Below are positions 1 to 7,831 of a stretch of DNA of 64,000 nucleotides, in pieces (positions within the stretch are counted from its first letter, which is position 1; every line of letters begins with the position of its first letter). Location of the stretch: contig NZ_CP009755.1 of assembly GCF_000772085.1 (NCBI RefSeq), forward strand, positions 868,001 through 932,000, read 5' to 3'. The notes beneath the pieces were generated by a model. It was not told the DNA's origin. It saw only the letters and a program-made list of their open reading frames with translations, and made no database searches. Origin of the DNA: Curtobacterium sp. MR_MD2014. GTDB lineage: Bacteria > Actinomycetota > Actinomycetes > Actinomycetales > Microbacteriaceae. The position numbers were made by a program, and so were the translations under genes.

Positions 1-105
1 TGGTACTCCAACGTGACCGGCGTCTGGTCGGCCGACAACGTGAAGAACGTCAAGTTCGGTTGGGACTCCGTGCCGCTGTACTACGACATCGAGGTCACCA
101 AGTAA
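1..105 (+). CDS. C-terminal end of a peptide ABC transporter substrate-binding protein (partial)
   Basis: Open from the window edge to a TAA stop at 103-105; only the last 34 residues are visible. The end of the chain (FGWDSVPLYYDIEVTK) resembles the terminal strand of family 5 oligopeptide/dipeptide-binding lipoproteins. Its position directly upstream of two peptide permeases and a dual ATPase supports that role. The family binds peptides outside the membrane and hands them to the permease pair. The signal peptide, lipobox and binding pocket lie outside the window, so substrate cannot be judged. A stable hairpin follows 73 bp after the stop. Confidence 0.6.
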   Translation, partial: WYSNVTGVWSADNVKNVKFGWDSVPLYYDIEVTK

Positions 106-177
106 CACCGGTGTCACCGCGGTCGAGCACCGCGGAGACACATCGCGAGCAGGTATCCTGCTCCGCGGCCACCGGAC

Positions 178-211
178 GGGGGTCCGGAGACCACACGGTC
201 TCCGGGCCCCC
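178..211 (+). terminator. GC-rich hairpin between binding protein and permease genes
   Basis: Arms 178-192 and 197-211 pair over 15 positions with one G-U pair around an ACAC loop. There is no T tract. It sits inside the presumed ABC operon, so it may be a partial terminator or an mRNA-stabilising structure that keeps binding-protein transcript more abundant than permease transcript. The remaining bases from 212 to 351 show nothing else recognisable. Confidence 0.6.
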
Positions 212-351
212 GTACCTCGGCGGCAACACAACCCCCACCACCGCGGGCGCCGCCGCCCGCACCGGACACCCGTGCCGACCCGCGAGCCGTCCACCCCTCA
301 CGACATGAACCTGAACGACACGCGCGCCGCTGCGCAGGGCCGAGCGATCTG

Positions 352-1281
352 ATGCTCTGGTACCTCGGCAAGCGCCTCCTGCAACTCATCCCCGTCTTCT
401 TCGGGGCCACGTTCCTCATCTACTTCATGGTCTTCTCGCTGCCCGGCGACCCGATCGCCGCGCTGTTCGGCGACCGTCAGCCGTCGCCGCAGGTGATCGA
501 GCAGCTCCGGCAGCAGTACAACCTGGACAAGCCGTTCCTCGTCCAGTACTTCCTGTGGATCGGTGGCGTCTTCCGCGGCGACCTCGGACTGACCTACTCG
601 GGCCTGCCGGTGTCGCAGCAGCTCGCGTCGGCGTTCCCGATCACCGCGCGTCTGGCGCTCCTGTCCCTGCTCTTCGAGGCCGTCGCGGGCATCGTCGTCG
701 GTGTCATCGCGGGTCTCAAGAAGGGCAAGTGGTTCGACACCTCCGCGCTCGTCGTCTCGCTGCTGCTCATCTCGGTGCCGACCTTCGTCGTCGGCTTCCT
801 GCTGCAGTACGTCTTCGGCATCCAGCTCGGTCTGTTCCGCGTGACCGTGTCGGGTCAGGCACCGTGGTCGGAGCTCGTGCTCCCGGCCGTCGTGCTCGCG
901 ACCGTGTCGTTCGCGTACATCGTGCGGCTCACGCGCGCGAGCGTCGCCGAGAACATGAACGCCGACTTCGTCCGGACCGCCACCGCGAAGGGCCTGCCCC
1001 GTCGTCGCGTGGTCGGGGTGCACATCTTCCGCAACTCGCTCATCCCCGTGGTGACCTACCTCGGTGTCGACATCGGCAACCTGATGGTCGGCGCGGTCGT
1101 GACCGAGGGCATCTTCAACATCAACGGTGTCGGCGGCACGGTGTTCCGCGCCGTCAAGCTCGGCGAGGGCCCCACGGTCGTGTCGTTCGTCGCCGTGATG
1201 GTCATCATCTTCATGCTCGCCAACCTCCTGGTCGACCTGCTCTACGCCGTCCTGGACCCGAGGATCCGCTATGCCAAGTAA
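352..1281 (+). CDS. Peptide ABC transporter permease, DppB/OppB type
   Basis: 309-residue inner-membrane permease, the usual length for DppB-type subunits. The first membrane segment is at about residues 9-30, followed by a periplasmic region and five further hydrophobic segments. The cytoplasmic EAA coupling loop (TATAKGLPRRRVVGVH) lies near residues 208-224 and docks on the ATPase. It forms the transport channel with the next gene product, with which it overlaps by 11 bp, so the two are translationally coupled. The ATG at 352 has only a weak AGGGC upstream. Peptide specificity cannot be told from sequence. Confidence 0.9.
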   Translation: MLWYLGKRLLQLIPVFFGATFLIYFMVFSLPGDPIAALFGDRQPSPQVIEQLRQQYNLDKPFLVQYFLWIGGVFRGDLGLTYSGLPVSQQLASAFPITARLALLSLLFEAVAGIVVGVIAGLKKGKWFDTSALVVSLLLISVPTFVVGFLLQYVFGIQLGLFRVTVSGQAPWSELVLPAVVLATVSFAYIVRLTRASVAENMNADFVRTATAKGLPRRRVVGVHIFRNSLIPVVTYLGVDIGNLMVGAVVTEGIFNINGVGGTVFRAVKLGEGPTVVSFVAVMVIIFMLANLLVDLLYAVLDPRIRYAK

Positions 1282-2221
1282 CGCCGAACCCCGCTCCGCG
1301 ACGCACTACGTGGCGCCGATCGAGGAGACGCCGCTCCAGGCCGTCGACCAGGTCGACGAGACGGAGAAGACGCGCTCGACCTGGACCGACGCGTGGGACT
1401 CCATGCGTGTCCGCCCGACCTTCTGGATCTCCTCGGTCCTGATCCTGCTCGTGCTGGTCGTCGCGGTCTTCCCCGGCCTGTTCACGCACGTGGACCCGCG
1501 CGCCGCGAACCTCGACTTCAGTGACGAGGGCGCCCGCCCGGGTCACCCGCTCGGGTACAACCGCCAGGGCTACGACGTGTACGCCCGTGTCATCTGGGGC
1601 GCACGCAGCTCGGTCATCGTCGGCCTGGTGGCCACGATCCTGGTGTCGCTCGTCGGCATCATCATCGGTGCCCTCGCCGGCTTCTACGGCGGCTGGCTCG
1701 ACACGATCGTCTCCCGCATCGGCGACATCTTCTTCTCGATCCCGACCATCCTCGGTGCGATCGTGATCATGTCGGTCATCCCGGCCCGCAACGCGATCAC
1801 GGTGGCCCTCGTGCTCGCCGCGTTCGCGTGGCCGCAGATCGCCCGCATCATGCGCGGTGCGGTGCTCAGTGCGAAGCAGTCCGACTACGTCACCGCCTCG
1901 GCGGCGCTCGGCGTCAGCCGCTTCACCACGCTCGTCCGCCACGTGATCCCGAACGCGATCGCCCCGGTCATCGTCATCGCCACGGTGTCGCTCGGGTCGT
2001 TCATCGTCGCCGAGGCCACCCTGTCGTTCCTCGGCATCGGGCTGCCCCCGTCGGCGCTCAGCTGGGGCCTCGACATCGGGACCGCGCAGACGTCGATCCG
2101 CACCAACCCGTCGACGATCTTCTGGCCGTCCGCCGCCCTGTCCATCACCGTGCTCGCGTTCCTGCTCCTCGGCGACGTGGTCCGCGACGCGCTCGACCCG
2201 AAGGCGAGGGCCCGTCGATGA
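1271..2221 (+). CDS. Peptide ABC transporter permease, DppC/OppC type
   Basis: 316-residue partner permease. A cytoplasmic N-terminal extension of about 50 residues precedes the first membrane segment (FWISSVLILLVLVVAVF). The DppC-type N-terminal feature, a short periplasmic domain with HPLGYNRQGYDVYAR, is present. The EAA loop (TASAALGVSRFTTLVRHVIP) is near residues 208-227. It starts within the dppB-like gene (11 bp overlap) and its TGA shares an ATGA with the ATPase gene, so the three are one transcription and translation unit. Confidence 0.9.
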   Translation: MPSNAEPRSATHYVAPIEETPLQAVDQVDETEKTRSTWTDAWDSMRVRPTFWISSVLILLVLVVAVFPGLFTHVDPRAANLDFSDEGARPGHPLGYNRQGYDVYARVIWGARSSVIVGLVATILVSLVGIIIGALAGFYGGWLDTIVSRIGDIFFSIPTILGAIVIMSVIPARNAITVALVLAAFAWPQIARIMRGAVLSAKQSDYVTASAALGVSRFTTLVRHVIPNAIAPVIVIATVSLGSFIVAEATLSFLGIGLPPSALSWGLDIGTAQTSIRTNPSTIFWPSAALSITVLAFLLLGDVVRDALDPKARARR

Positions 2222-3960
2222 CCGAGACGCTCACCGATCCCACCACCCGTCGTCCGGCCGGTTCCGGCGCCCCGCTGCTCGAGGTCTCCGGCCTGCAGGT
2301 CGGGTTCCGTACCCAGAGCGGTCTCGTGCAGGCCGTACGCGGCGTCGACTTCACCCTCGAGCAGGGCGAGCGTCTGGCGATCGTCGGCGAGTCCGGTTCG
2401 GGCAAGTCGACCAGCGCCCAGGCGATCATCAAGCTGCTCGCCGGCACCGGCGAGGTCACCGGCGGGTCGATCAAGTTCAACGGGCGTGAGCTCGTCGGGC
2501 TGTCCGACAAGGAGATGGCCGGCATCCGCGGGAAGGAGATCGGCTACGTCCCGCAGGACCCGATGTCGAACCTCAACCCGCTGTGGTCGATCGGCTTCCA
2601 GGTGGAAGAGGCCATCAAGGCCAACGGCATGGCCACCGGCAAGCACGCGATCCGCGCCCGCGCGGTCGAGGTGCTGCAGGAGGCCGGCCTCGGCGACGCC
2701 GCCACCCGGCTCAAGCAGTTCCCGCACGAGTTTTCCGGCGGCATGCGCCAGCGGGTGCTCATCGGCATCGGTCTGTCCAGCCGCCCGCAGCTGCTCATCG
2801 CCGACGAGCCGACCTCGGCGCTCGACGTCACCGTCCAGCGGATCATCCTCGATCACCTCGAGACGCTGACCCGTGACTTCGGCACCTCGGTCCTGTTCAT
2901 CACGCACGACCTCGGCCTCGCCGCCGAGCGTGCCGAGAAGCTCGTCGTGATGTACAAGGGCCAGGTCGTCGAGTCGGGTCCGTCCAAGGAGATCCTGGCG
3001 AACCCGCAGCACCCGTACACGCAGCGCCTCGTCGCCGCGGCGCCCTCGCTCGCGAGCCGTCGCATCCAGTCGAAGGTGCAGCACGCGCGGGTCGACATCG
3101 CCGACGCGGGCAGCGAGGACGACGAGCTGATCGCCCGCGCCCAGGAGCGCGAGCACCGTCCGGCGCAGGACCTCATCGTGGTGAAGAACCTGCAGAAGGT
3201 CTACAAGCTCCGCGGGAAGAACCTGCAGTCCCGCGAGCTCAAGGCCGTCGACGACGTCTCGTTCGCGATCCCGAAGGGCACCACCACGGCGCTCGTCGGC
3301 GAGTCGGGCTCGGGCAAGTCGACCGTCGCGAAGCTCGTGCTGCAGCTCGAGTCGATCAGCGGTGGTTCGGTCACGTTCGACGGCATCGACATCGGCGCCC
3401 TCAAGGGCAAGGACCTGTTCGACTTCCGTCGCCGGGTGCAGCCGGTCTTCCAGGACCCGTACGGCTCGCTGGACCCGATGTACAACGTCGGGAACACGAT
3501 CGCCGAGCCCCTTGCCACGCACAAGGTGGGCGACAAGGCGAGCCGCCGGGCCCGCGTGCTCGAGCTGCTCGACCAGGTCGCGCTGCCGAAGTCGATGGTG
3601 AACCGCTACCCGAACGAGCTCTCCGGCGGGCAGCGGCAGCGCATCGCGGTCGCGCGTGCGCTGGCGCTCAAGCCCGAGGTCATCGTGCTCGACGAGGCGG
3701 TCTCGGCGCTCGACGTGCTCGTCCAGGGACAGATCCTCGACCTGCTCACCGAGCTGCAGACCGAGCTCGACCTGACGTACCTCTTCATCACGCACGACCT
3801 CGCCGTCGTCCGCCTCGTCGCGGACAACGTCTGCGTCATGCGGAAGGGGCAGATCGTCGAGAAGGCGACGACCGACGAGGTCTTCGCGAACCCGAAGGAG
3901 CAGTACACGAAGGACCTGCTCGCGGCGATCCCGGGTGCCGGGTTCGAGTTCGGGCGCTGA
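2218..3960 (+). CDS. Fused two-domain peptide ABC transporter ATPase (DppD-DppF fusion)
   Basis: 580 residues holding two complete ABC domains in one chain, equivalent to separate DppD and DppF. Domain 1 has Walker A GESGSGKST near residues 58-66, signature FSGGMRQR near 172 and Walker B LLIADEPTSALD near 192. Domain 2 has Walker A near 361-369, signature LSGGQRQR near 468 and Walker B VIVLDEAVSALD, where the usual EPT is EAV. A linker rich in charged residues separates them. It hydrolyses ATP to power peptide uptake. ATG 2218 overlaps the permease stop (ATGA). The open frame extends far upstream, but only this start gives an N-terminus of family length. Confidence 0.92.
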   Translation: MTETLTDPTTRRPAGSGAPLLEVSGLQVGFRTQSGLVQAVRGVDFTLEQGERLAIVGESGSGKSTSAQAIIKLLAGTGEVTGGSIKFNGRELVGLSDKEMAGIRGKEIGYVPQDPMSNLNPLWSIGFQVEEAIKANGMATGKHAIRARAVEVLQEAGLGDAATRLKQFPHEFSGGMRQRVLIGIGLSSRPQLLIADEPTSALDVTVQRIILDHLETLTRDFGTSVLFITHDLGLAAERAEKLVVMYKGQVVESGPSKEILANPQHPYTQRLVAAAPSLASRRIQSKVQHARVDIADAGSEDDELIARAQEREHRPAQDLIVVKNLQKVYKLRGKNLQSRELKAVDDVSFAIPKGTTTALVGESGSGKSTVAKLVLQLESISGGSVTFDGIDIGALKGKDLFDFRRRVQPVFQDPYGSLDPMYNVGNTIAEPLATHKVGDKASRRARVLELLDQVALPKSMVNRYPNELSGGQRQRIAVARALALKPEVIVLDEAVSALDVLVQGQILDLLTELQTELDLTYLFITHDLAVVRLVADNVCVMRKGQIVEKATTDEVFANPKEQYTKDLLAAIPGAGFEFGR

Positions 3961-4022
3961 TCCCGCTGCACCACCCCGAGGCCGGACGTCCCGTCGTCCT
4001 CCGCGCAGGTCGCGGAGGGGCG

Positions 4023-4526
4023 GTGGCGTCCGGCCTCGTCGTCGTCCTGGGGGTGTTCCTGCTCGCCGACGCCGCGGTACGGGGGAGTTGGGACGTCGTC
4101 TGGGTCGCGGTCGGCCCGGTCGCCGCGATCGTGTGGGCGCTCTGGCTGCTCACCGTCCGGCCGTCGGTGCGGCTCGACGACGACGCGCTCACGGTCGTGA
4201 ACCCGATGCGCACCACCCGCGTCCCGTGGGCTGCCGTCACCGACGTCCGGCTGCGCTGGCAGATCGTGGTGCAGACCGCCGACGGGCGCTCCGTCACCTG
4301 CCGCGGCGGGCCGTCGATCCGCGGGTCGCGTCCGGTCCGTCGTGGGCAGCTGTCCGTGCCGCAGGAGCCGGAGGAGCTGCGGACGATCCGCCAGCGCTGG
4401 CGCGCACGCCGCGCGGCCGGGGCACCCGACAGCGACGTCCGCCGCGGGTGGGACCGTCCCGCCGTCGTGACCGGGGCGGCGGTCGCGGTCCTGCTGCTGG
4501 TCTCCGCGGGCGCGCTGGCGGTCTGA
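4023..4526 (+). CDS. Small membrane protein with bacterial PH domain (CFP6-like)
   Basis: 167 residues starting at GTG 4023 with a good GGAGGGG 4-9 nt upstream. Two hydrophobic segments at about residues 3-20 and 25-45 are followed by a bacterial PH-like fold (RPSVRLDDDALTVVNPMRTT, then VPWAAVTDVRLRW), as in the low-molecular-weight antigen 6 (PF10756) family. A final hydrophobic segment covers about 147-166. The family is common in actinobacteria and has no settled function. It follows the ATPase gene by 62 bp and could be cotranscribed. A related protein is encoded convergently just downstream. Confidence 0.75.
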   Translation: MASGLVVVLGVFLLADAAVRGSWDVVWVAVGPVAAIVWALWLLTVRPSVRLDDDALTVVNPMRTTRVPWAAVTDVRLRWQIVVQTADGRSVTCRGGPSIRGSRPVRRGQLSVPQEPEELRTIRQRWRARRAAGAPDSDVRRGWDRPAVVTGAAVAVLLLVSAGALAV

Positions 4527-4543
4527 CGCACCACGGGGCGGTC

Positions 4544-4683
4544 GGGAGGCCCTGCGCGGTCCCGCCACGCGCCTCCCGTCCGCCGACGGGATGGCCGGGA
4601 GGCTCTGCGCGGTCCCGCCACGCGCCTCCCGTCCGCCGACGGGATGATCCGGAGGCTCGACGCGGTCCCGCCACGCGCCACCG
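4544..4683. repeat. 53-bp direct repeat, 2.6 copies, with internal inverted repeat
   Basis: Units start at 4544, 4597 and 4650, exactly 53 bp apart. The first two are nearly identical and the third is cut short. Each unit carries GGGAGGC and GCGCCTCCC as inverted arms, so the tract can fold into consecutive hairpins between two convergent genes. This is the duplicated form of a terminator-like palindrome family found elsewhere in the window. Confidence 0.85.
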
Positions 4684-4700
4684 GGCCGTTGCGTGCTCGT

Positions 4701-5246
4701 CTAGAGCTGTGCGCCTGCCATCGACGCGGCGACACCGAGCACGATCATCGCCGTGACCGTCCACCCGTGCACGCGGTGGACGATGGTCGCGGCCTCGACG
4801 GTCGCCGGCGGCGGTCCGTCCTGCACGACCGGCGCCGGCACGTGCGCGCGGAGGACGTCCGCGACCTCCCGGACGTCGGCGGCCGTCGTCGCGCCGTCGC
4901 CCGGCCGACGGATCCCGAGCGCGGCGGTCGGCCGCGTCGCGAGCCAGGTGCGGCGGACGCCCTCGGTCGTGACCACCTCGATGCCGTACTTCGTGCGGAC
5001 CTCCTGCACGCGGCGCCAGGGGTAGGTGCTCGTGCGGCGGACGTCGACGATCGTCAGCGTCTCCTCCGTGAGCTCGAACCGCGGGCGCCAGAGCACGGCC
5101 CACGCGATGAACGCGGTGAAGATGCTCGGGACGGGGACGAGCAACGGGTTGCCGCCGGTCAGGAGCGCGAGCGGCACCAGCACGACCGCGACGACCCACA
5201 GGACGACGGCGAACAGGCGCATCCGGGGCGCGACGACGGTGCTCAT
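4701..5246 (-). CDS. Second small membrane protein with bacterial PH domain
   Basis: 181 residues (ATG 5246). Two membrane segments near the N-terminus (LFAVVLWVVAVVLVPLALL and a second at FTAFIAWAVLW) precede a PH-like domain (PRFELTEETLTIVDVRRTST, YPWRRVQEVRTKYGIEVVT), and a hydrophobic C-terminus ends the chain. Layout and motif order match the neighbour at 4023-4526, so the two look like diverged paralogues facing tail to tail. The start was chosen because TACGAT at 5259-5254 lies 7 nt upstream, fitting a leaderless transcript; an in-frame ATG at 5255 is possible. Function unknown. Confidence 0.75.
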   Translation of the reverse strand: MSTVVAPRMRLFAVVLWVVAVVLVPLALLTGGNPLLVPVPSIFTAFIAWAVLWRPRFELTEETLTIVDVRRTSTYPWRRVQEVRTKYGIEVVTTEGVRRTWLATRPTAALGIRRPGDGATTAADVREVADVLRAHVPAPVVQDGPPPATVEAATIVHRVHGWTVTAMIVLGVAASMAGAQL

Positions 5247-5253
5247 CCAGGCC

Positions 5254-5259
5254 ATCGTA
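5254..5259 (-). promoter_or_regulatory. Predicted -10 element TACGAT, leaderless (7 nt)
   Basis: TACGAT read on the minus strand ends 7 nt before the ATG at 5246. No ribosome-binding site is present. Confidence 0.4.
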
Positions 5260-5458
5260 GGGGAGTGGGCGGGGTCGAGAGCGCCTCCCCGGGGACGTCC
5301 GGGAGCGGGTGTGACACACCTGCGCGTACCGCCGGACGACCCGGTTCCCCGGAGAGGCGGGTCCGTTGCGGACCTCGTCCGTCCATGGTCGGCACCGCCA
5401 CGCCCGGGTGTCAACACCCGGTGCCCGATCTTCAGGAACGCTGGTCCGTCCCGCGCGG

Positions 5459-5935
5459 TCAGACGAGTCGTTCGACCTGCTCGCGGATGGTGTCGGCCTT
5501 CGGGAAGCGCAGGCCGACGAGCCCGACGTGGCGCCAGCGGACGATGCCGTCGGCATCGATGACGAAGACCGAGCGGCGGAGGCCGATGCCCGGCGCACGG
5601 ACGCCGTAGGCCCGCGCGACGTCGCCGCCGGTGTCGCTCAGCAGCGGGAAGGTGAGGGACGCACCGCGGGCGAAGTCCTCGTGCGAGTCCAGTGCCTGCG
5701 GGCTGACACCCCAGACGACGGCCCCGAGGTCGGAGAACCCGTCGAGCTCCTCCTGGTAGCTGCAGAGCTGGGCCGTGCACACGGGCGTGGCGTCGCCGGG
5801 GTAGAAGGCGAGGACGAGGGGGCGTCCGATGACCGCCGACAGGGCGTACTCGTCGTCCGTCCGTGCGCCGTTCCGGATGACCAGGCCGGGCAGGGAGAAG
5901 TCGGGCGCGGTCTCGCCCGGCTCGGGGATGCTCAT
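5459..5935 (-). CDS. Peroxiredoxin, AhpC/TSA (Bcp) family
   Basis: 158 residues, typical for a thioredoxin-dependent peroxiredoxin of the Bcp/PrxQ group. The active-site segment FYPGDATPVCTAQLC carries the peroxidatic Cys53 preceded by the P-x3-T-x2-C motif, with a second Cys58 five residues on, the spacing of atypical 2-Cys PrxQ enzymes. It reduces hydrogen peroxide and organic hydroperoxides in the cytoplasm. The late GLRRSVFVID strand and Arg are also present. The ATG at 5935 is preceded by TACTGT exactly 6 nt upstream, so the mRNA is probably leaderless. Confidence 0.9.
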   Translation of the reverse strand: MSIPEPGETAPDFSLPGLVIRNGARTDDEYALSAVIGRPLVLAFYPGDATPVCTAQLCSYQEELDGFSDLGAVVWGVSPQALDSHEDFARGASLTFPLLSDTGGDVARAYGVRAPGIGLRRSVFVIDADGIVRWRHVGLVGLRFPKADTIREQVERLV

Positions 5936-5941
5936 GCCCTC

Positions 5942-5947
5942 ACAGTA
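5942..5947 (-). promoter_or_regulatory. Predicted -10 element TACTGT of peroxiredoxin, leaderless
   Basis: TACTGT on the minus strand, then 6 nt, then the ATG at 5935. Confidence 0.55.
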
Positions 5948-5956
5948 GGACAGGGA

Positions 5957-5989
5957 ACGGGCCCGGTCGCGTTCTGCGACCGGGCCCGT
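5957..5989 (-). terminator. Terminator hairpin after binding-protein gene
   Basis: Perfect 14-bp arms (5957-5970 and 5976-5989) around a 5-nt loop, located 15 bp past the stop of the minus-strand substrate-binding protein and just upstream of the peroxiredoxin promoter. Confidence 0.75.
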
Positions 5990-6004
5990 CCTGGTGTCGT
6001 GCTG

Positions 6005-7687
6005 CTACTTCGTGAACCCGACCTTGGTCCAGTCGATGTTCTGCGCGCCCGCGAACGCGCCGTAGTTGGCGAGCTTCGGGTTCTGCGCGACGAGGGCCGG
6101 CTTCGCGGTGATCGGCATCGAGTGGCCGATCGCCCAGACCTGCTTGTCGACCTGGTTCCAGATCTCGTTCGCCTTGTCGGTGTCCGGCTCGGCGATGGCC
6201 TTCGCGACGAGTTCGTCGATCTTGTCGTCGCCGATGCGGCCGTAGTTCTGGCCGGTGTCGCCGGTGGTGTAGATCGAGGCGCCGCCCGAGTGGAAGCCGG
6301 TGCCGCCCCAGACGAAGATCGTCATGTCGTAGTTGCCCGGCGTGACGTACTGCTCGAAGAAGTCGTCCACCGCGACGGACTTGAGCTTCAGCTCGATGCC
6401 GACGTCCTTGAGCTGCTGCTGCATGACCTCGGAGAGCTTCTGCGATGCGGTCGCACCCGACGGGATCGTGATGGACAGCGAGAGCGTCTTGCCGTCCTTC
6501 TTGCGGTACTGACCGTCGGTCTTCCAGCCGTCGTCGTCCAGGATCTTCTTCGCCTTCTCGACGTCGAAGGTGCCGTTCGGGTCGGTGTTCGCCTCGTAGC
6601 CGTCGTCGGTCGACAGGAAGATGTGGTTGTCGAGCGTGCCGAGCTTGTACGGCAGCGTGCCGCCGATGACCTGCGCCAGCGCCTCACGGTTCACCGCGTG
6701 CTGGATCGCGAGTCGGAGCTGCTTGTCCTTGAGGATGCCCTTGGACGAGAAGTCGACGTGCGTGTACTGCGCCGAGGTCGAGGCGTAGACCTTCGAGTCC
6801 TTGGCGTCCTTGACGCGGTCGAACCGCTCGGACGTCGTCGTCAGGACCGAGTCGATCTCCTTGTTGAGGTAGGCGTCGACGTCCGCGTTGCCGTCGAGCG
6901 ACCGGAAGATGACCTGGTCGAGCTTCGGCTTGTCACCCCACCAGTTCTCGTCGGGGACGATCGTCACGGTGCCGGCGGTCTCGTCGAGCTTCGACACCTT
7001 GTACGGTCCGGACGACAGCGGCACCTTGCCCTTGTACGCCTCGTTGAACTGCTCCGGGGTGCCGGTCTGGCTCGCCGGGTAGAGCGGGCTGAAGAGCGAC
7101 TTCCAGTCGGAGAACGGCTTGTCGAAGACGACCTTGACGTCCTGGTCGGACGCGCCCTTCGACACCGACGCGATGTCCTCGTACCCGGTGGTCGACCCGA
7201 CCAGGTAGTCCGGGTTCGACCCGTTCAGGGCCTTCCACTCGTTCTCGAAGTCCTTCCACGTGATGGGGGACCCGTCGTTCCACTTCGCCTTCGGGTTGAT
7301 CTCGTACTCGATCGTGAGCGGGTCGTCGCTCGTCGCCTCGGCCTTCGACACGTAGTCAGTGTCGAGCTGCGGTGCGCCCTTGCCGTCGATCACGTAGATG
7401 AACGGCATCGTCGCCTGTTCGATCGTGGAGGCGTCGACCAGGGCGCCGTCGACCTGGTTGTAGTTCCACTGCGTGATCCACTGCGAGATCGGCAGACGGA
7501 GCGTGCCGCCGTCCTGCAGGTCCGAGACCGGCTGCTCGTTGATCTGGGCCGAGGTGGGCAGGGTCTTCTTGCCCGAGTCGTCCGAGCCGCCGCCGGATCC
7601 TCCGTTGGATCCGCTCGAGCAGCCGGTCGCGACGAGAGCGAAGCCGGCGAGTGCCGCCGTCAACGCCAGGACTTTCCTGTGCTTCAT
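6005..7687 (-). CDS. Peptide ABC transporter substrate-binding lipoprotein, family 5
   Basis: 560 residues, the usual length for OppA/DppA-type proteins. A short basic N-terminus and hydrophobic run end in the lipobox VATGC with Cys23 as lipidation site. A Ser/Gly-rich linker follows, then the family 5 fold (DGGTLRLPISQWITQWNYNQ at the start and a long alternating alpha/beta body). It captures peptides or related ligands at the cell surface for the permeases encoded divergently at 7832-11980. ATG 7687 has GAGGGG 4-9 nt upstream. The frame stays open far beyond this start, but a lipoprotein signal peptide fixes it. Confidence 0.9.
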   Translation of the reverse strand: MKHRKVLALTAALAGFALVATGCSSGSNGGSGGGSDDSGKKTLPTSAQINEQPVSDLQDGGTLRLPISQWITQWNYNQVDGALVDASTIEQATMPFIYVIDGKGAPQLDTDYVSKAEATSDDPLTIEYEINPKAKWNDGSPITWKDFENEWKALNGSNPDYLVGSTTGYEDIASVSKGASDQDVKVVFDKPFSDWKSLFSPLYPASQTGTPEQFNEAYKGKVPLSSGPYKVSKLDETAGTVTIVPDENWWGDKPKLDQVIFRSLDGNADVDAYLNKEIDSVLTTTSERFDRVKDAKDSKVYASTSAQYTHVDFSSKGILKDKQLRLAIQHAVNREALAQVIGGTLPYKLGTLDNHIFLSTDDGYEANTDPNGTFDVEKAKKILDDDGWKTDGQYRKKDGKTLSLSITIPSGATASQKLSEVMQQQLKDVGIELKLKSVAVDDFFEQYVTPGNYDMTIFVWGGTGFHSGGASIYTTGDTGQNYGRIGDDKIDELVAKAIAEPDTDKANEIWNQVDKQVWAIGHSMPITAKPALVAQNPKLANYGAFAGAQNIDWTKVGFTK

Positions 7688-7714
7688 GGTGTTCCCCTCG
7701 TGAAGTTGTGGATC

Positions 7715-7720
7715 ACCATA
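7715..7720 (-). promoter_or_regulatory. Predicted -10 element TATGGT of binding-protein gene
   Basis: TATGGT on the minus strand, 27 nt upstream of ATG 7687, leaving a leader of about 20 nt that contains the GAGGGG ribosome-binding site. Confidence 0.4.
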
Positions 7721-7722
7721 CG

Positions 7723-7738
7723 GCCCCCGCGCGGGGGC
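7723..7738. promoter_or_regulatory. 16-bp palindrome in divergent transporter promoter region
   Basis: GCCCCCGCGCGGGGGC is perfectly symmetric and sits 2 bp upstream of the predicted -10 of the binding-protein gene, covering its -10/-35 spacer. It is placed like an operator, though an RNA structure or GC-rich chance palindrome is possible. Confidence 0.35.
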
Positions 7739-7818
7739 AGTCGACCCGTTCTGTTGCAAACACCAATCCGTTACGCGGGATGTGTCGGGATGTGATCTCC
7801 CGGAAACAAATCGGGTCG

Positions 7819-7824
7819 TATGGT
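7819..7824 (+). promoter_or_regulatory. Predicted -10 element TATGGT of permease operon, leaderless (7 nt)
   Basis: TATGGT ends 7 nt before ATG 7832. The same hexamer in similar flanks serves the divergent binding-protein gene. Confidence 0.45.
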
Positions 7825-7831
7825 GTTCCGC

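Noticed and set aside
1885..3795. Long minus-strand open frame of over 600 codons opposite the ATPase gene
   Set aside because: It is an antisense shadow created by high third-position GC. It has no motif, starts without a ribosome-binding site and covers a clear dual ABC ATPase. The same holds for large antisense frames at 9563-12163, 12943-14562, 42967-45921, 53831-57211 and 57464-60805.
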